The notes below the pieces were generated by a model. It saw only the letters and a list, made by a program, of their open reading frames with translations, did not search any database and was not told where the DNA came from. Position numbers and translations under genes: made by a program. A DNA stretch of 64,000 nucleotides from Shewanella halifaxensis HAW-EB4 (GTDB lineage Bacteria; Pseudomonadota; Gammaproteobacteria; Enterobacterales; Shewanellaceae), in NCBI RefSeq assembly GCF_000019185.1, contig NC_010334.1:1488001-1552000 (forward strand), in the 5' to 3' direction. This document shows positions 62,864 to 64,000 of this stretch, one piece after another. How positions within the stretch are numbered: the stretch's first letter is position 1; the number at the start of each line of letters is the position of its first letter.

Positions 62864-63562
62864 ATGAAAAAAGTTTTACTAACAAGCGTGTTATCTTCGG
62901 TTTTAGCTGTTTCTGCAATGGCCGTTTCACACACAGCAAGTGCTAGCGATTTTACTATCAACCCAATGGTTGGTGCCTCAAAAAACAAGGCTATGGGCAC
63001 TAATGTGGCTGCGGGTCTAGAGGCCGGTTATAAAGATTTTATCCTAGGTTATACCTATACCAGTGAAACAGATAAGCGCAGCAATACAGAGAGTTTTGGA
63101 TTTGATGACGGAGATACTGCCCCTGATTGGCGTAGCTTTGATGCATCTTTATACACCACAGAAAAATATAAAGCGCATACTTTATATGTCGGTTATCAGT
63201 TTGCTGTAGGCCCTGGCCACCTAGCCGTTAAAGCGGGTGCCGATTTTTCCAAATATAGCGCTAACGCAGGGTTTGATGTTATTGAATACAACCAAGGTGG
63301 AACTTTAAATAAAGCTGGTATGGGATTAGAAGCCAAAAGCAATACAGTAGTCAGCCCAATGGTGGGAGTGGGCTATTACTTGGATAATGGGCTTAACTTT
63401 AATGTGCATTACACCTTCCAAAATGGCGCAAGAGATATGAAGTACTCGGCAAGCGGTTATAACAATAGTAAGCCAGAGGCTGTCTCCTTAGGGCGAGCAA
63501 AGAATGACTTAGAAAATAAAGATTTTGGTACTTGGATGTTTACAGTCGGTTACCGCTTCTAA
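62864..63562 (+). CDS. Outer-membrane beta-barrel protein
   Basis: 232 residues with a signal peptide (HTASA-S). The mature part is a series of amphipathic beta strands (KDFILGYTYTSETDK, KAHTLYVGYQFAV, HLAVKAGADFSKYS, VSPMVGVGYYLDNGLNFNVHYTFQNG, WMFTVGYRF) ending in Phe, the normal outer-membrane insertion signal. It looks like an eight-stranded OmpA/OmpX-like barrel. It is monocistronic, followed by a terminator. Confidence 0.85.
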   Translation: MKKVLLTSVLSSVLAVSAMAVSHTASASDFTINPMVGASKNKAMGTNVAAGLEAGYKDFILGYTYTSETDKRSNTESFGFDDGDTAPDWRSFDASLYTTEKYKAHTLYVGYQFAVGPGHLAVKAGADFSKYSANAGFDVIEYNQGGTLNKAGMGLEAKSNTVVSPMVGVGYYLDNGLNFNVHYTFQNGARDMKYSASGYNNSKPEAVSLGRAKNDLENKDFGTWMFTVGYRF

Positions 63563-63587
63563 TTGCATTTTTAAATATGACATTGTA

Positions 63588-63610
63588 AGGGCGCCTAAGG
63601 GCGCTCTTTT
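63588..63610 (+). terminator. Terminator after the outer-membrane barrel gene
   Basis: AGGGCGCC-TAAG-GGCGCTCT stem (one G-T) followed by TTT, 26 bp past the stop. Confidence 0.75.
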
Positions 63611-63629
63611 GCTTAATTGGAGTTTACAG

Positions 63630-63890
63630 ATGAACAAGCATCTCGGTGTAGCGGCTGTTTTAGTCGTGCTATTAATTTTGATTTTTGGCTGCAGTCAGCG
63701 AAGCGCCAATTCTAAGGCAAGTATGTCCAACCCCGCATCTGACTATTGTGTGTCACTTGGTGGTGAGTTAGCCATAAAGAAAGGCAAAGACGGGCAGATA
63801 GGAGTCTGTAAGTTACCTGATGGGCAGATTATGGAGGAGTGGTTACTGTATCGCCGCGATCATAACTATGATGTTGTGAGGCATGAGTAA
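63630..63890 (+). CDS. DUF333-domain lipoprotein (YoaF-like)
   Basis: 86 residues from ATG 63630 with lipobox LIFGC (Cys21). The 40-residue DUF333 domain is complete: NPASDYCVSLGGEL, then GVCKLPDGQIMEEWLLYRRDH, with two cysteines that likely form a disulfide. The frame opens upstream inside the previous gene, but an ATG with GGAGT at 63619 marks the true start. Proteins of this kind often accompany META-domain (HslJ) genes. Confidence 0.88.
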   Translation: MNKHLGVAAVLVVLLILIFGCSQRSANSKASMSNPASDYCVSLGGELAIKKGKDGQIGVCKLPDGQIMEEWLLYRRDHNYDVVRHE

Positions 63891-63924
63891 GGATTTTAAT
63901 TGAAGCAGACTGATGCTAAAAAAA

Positions 63925-63952
63925 CTGCGATGGTCCAGAGATCCCATCGCAG
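63925..63952 (-). terminator. Terminator of a minus-strand gene entering from the right
   Basis: CTGCGATGG/CCATCGCAG stem with AAAAAAA on its left, so it terminates minus-strand transcription. It is 12 bp past the stop of the partial frame at 63964-64000. Confidence 0.8.
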
Positions 63953-63963
63953 CAAAAGCTGAT

Positions 63964-64000
63964 TTAAGGTGCATTTAGTGTTTCCACTGAGGCTGTGTTT
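63964..64000 (-). CDS. Possible C-terminal end of a minus-strand gene (cut by window end)
   Basis: On the minus strand the frame reads NTASVETLNAP and stops with TAA at 63964-63966, 12 bp before a terminator. Only 11 codons are visible, so product and family are unknown. The terminator placement is what supports it. Confidence 0.45.
   Translation of the reverse strand, partial: NTASVETLNAP

Overview
The window is one continuous stretch of a gammaproteobacterial chromosome, most probably Shewanella. The call rests on gene order (eno-ftsB-ispD-ispF-truD-surE-pcm-nlpD-rpoS, then convergent mutS, then recA-alaS-csrA), on the close Shewanella-like sequence of AlaS, MutS and GshA, and on the Na+-pumping oxaloacetate decarboxylase and pentahaem nitrite reductase. 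I cannot name the species. The density is that of an ordinary core chromosome. I see no prophage, integron or CRISPR array, and only a small non-autonomous IS-like remnant.

Layout. 1-10.8 kb: the end of enolase, a collinear housekeeping run (cell division, isoprenoid MEP pathway, tRNA pseudouridylation, stationary-phase repair and survival, rpoS), then mutS on the minus strand and recA behind a clear LexA box. 11.3-16.3 kb: alaS and csrA, a decayed partial second copy of csrA, then a ten-gene tRNA array (3 Ser-GCU, 7 Arg-ACG) with an internal segmental duplication. 16.8-22.1 kb: oadGAB, a palindrome-bounded IS200/IS605-like remnant and a dicarboxylate/amino-acid:cation symporter. 22.5-32.5 kb: a lipoprotein M16 protease, gshA, two lipoproteins (one an SLT-type lytic transglycosylase relative), a GAF-GGDEF cyclase, a solitary purE, an ECF sigma factor with a probable membrane anti-sigma partner, and a small membrane protein. 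32.8-40.9 kb: a secreted tricorn-like protease, an HlyD/DUF2955 efflux pair, a SYLF-like lipoprotein, an OsmC protein and an unknown protein. 41.1-50.2 kb: an iron-linked DUF3649-PepSY-DUF3325 operon behind a possible Fur box, a ribosome hibernation factor, a KefF/KefB-type pair, and nnrS-nrfA behind a good NsrR-like operator. 50.3-64 kb: an NTF2-like secreted protein, an AraC regulator beside a lipoprotein alkylsulfatase, a 1 kb non-coding stretch of dispersed repeats, fadE with a PsrA-like site, an RsgA paralogue, envelope lipoproteins, a serine hydrolase, an outer-membrane barrel and a DUF333 lipoprotein.

How the parts fit. Several regulators with recognisable targets or neighbours lie here: RpoS, CsrA, LexA (recA), and probable NsrR (nitric oxide/nitrite detoxification by NnrS and NrfA), Fur (iron operon) and PsrA (fatty-acid oxidation). 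The most unusual signals are non-coding: the csrA partial duplicate, the tRNA array with acceptor-stem alleles and one copy with a broken anticodon-stem pair, and the 54.1-55.1 kb repeat field. I found no clear multi-gene system of a wholly new type. The best candidates for uncharacterised function are the ECF/anti-sigma pair with a methionine-rich periplasmic segment, the extended RsgA paralogue, and the orphan genes at 40.4, 50.4, 59.6 and 60.3 kb.
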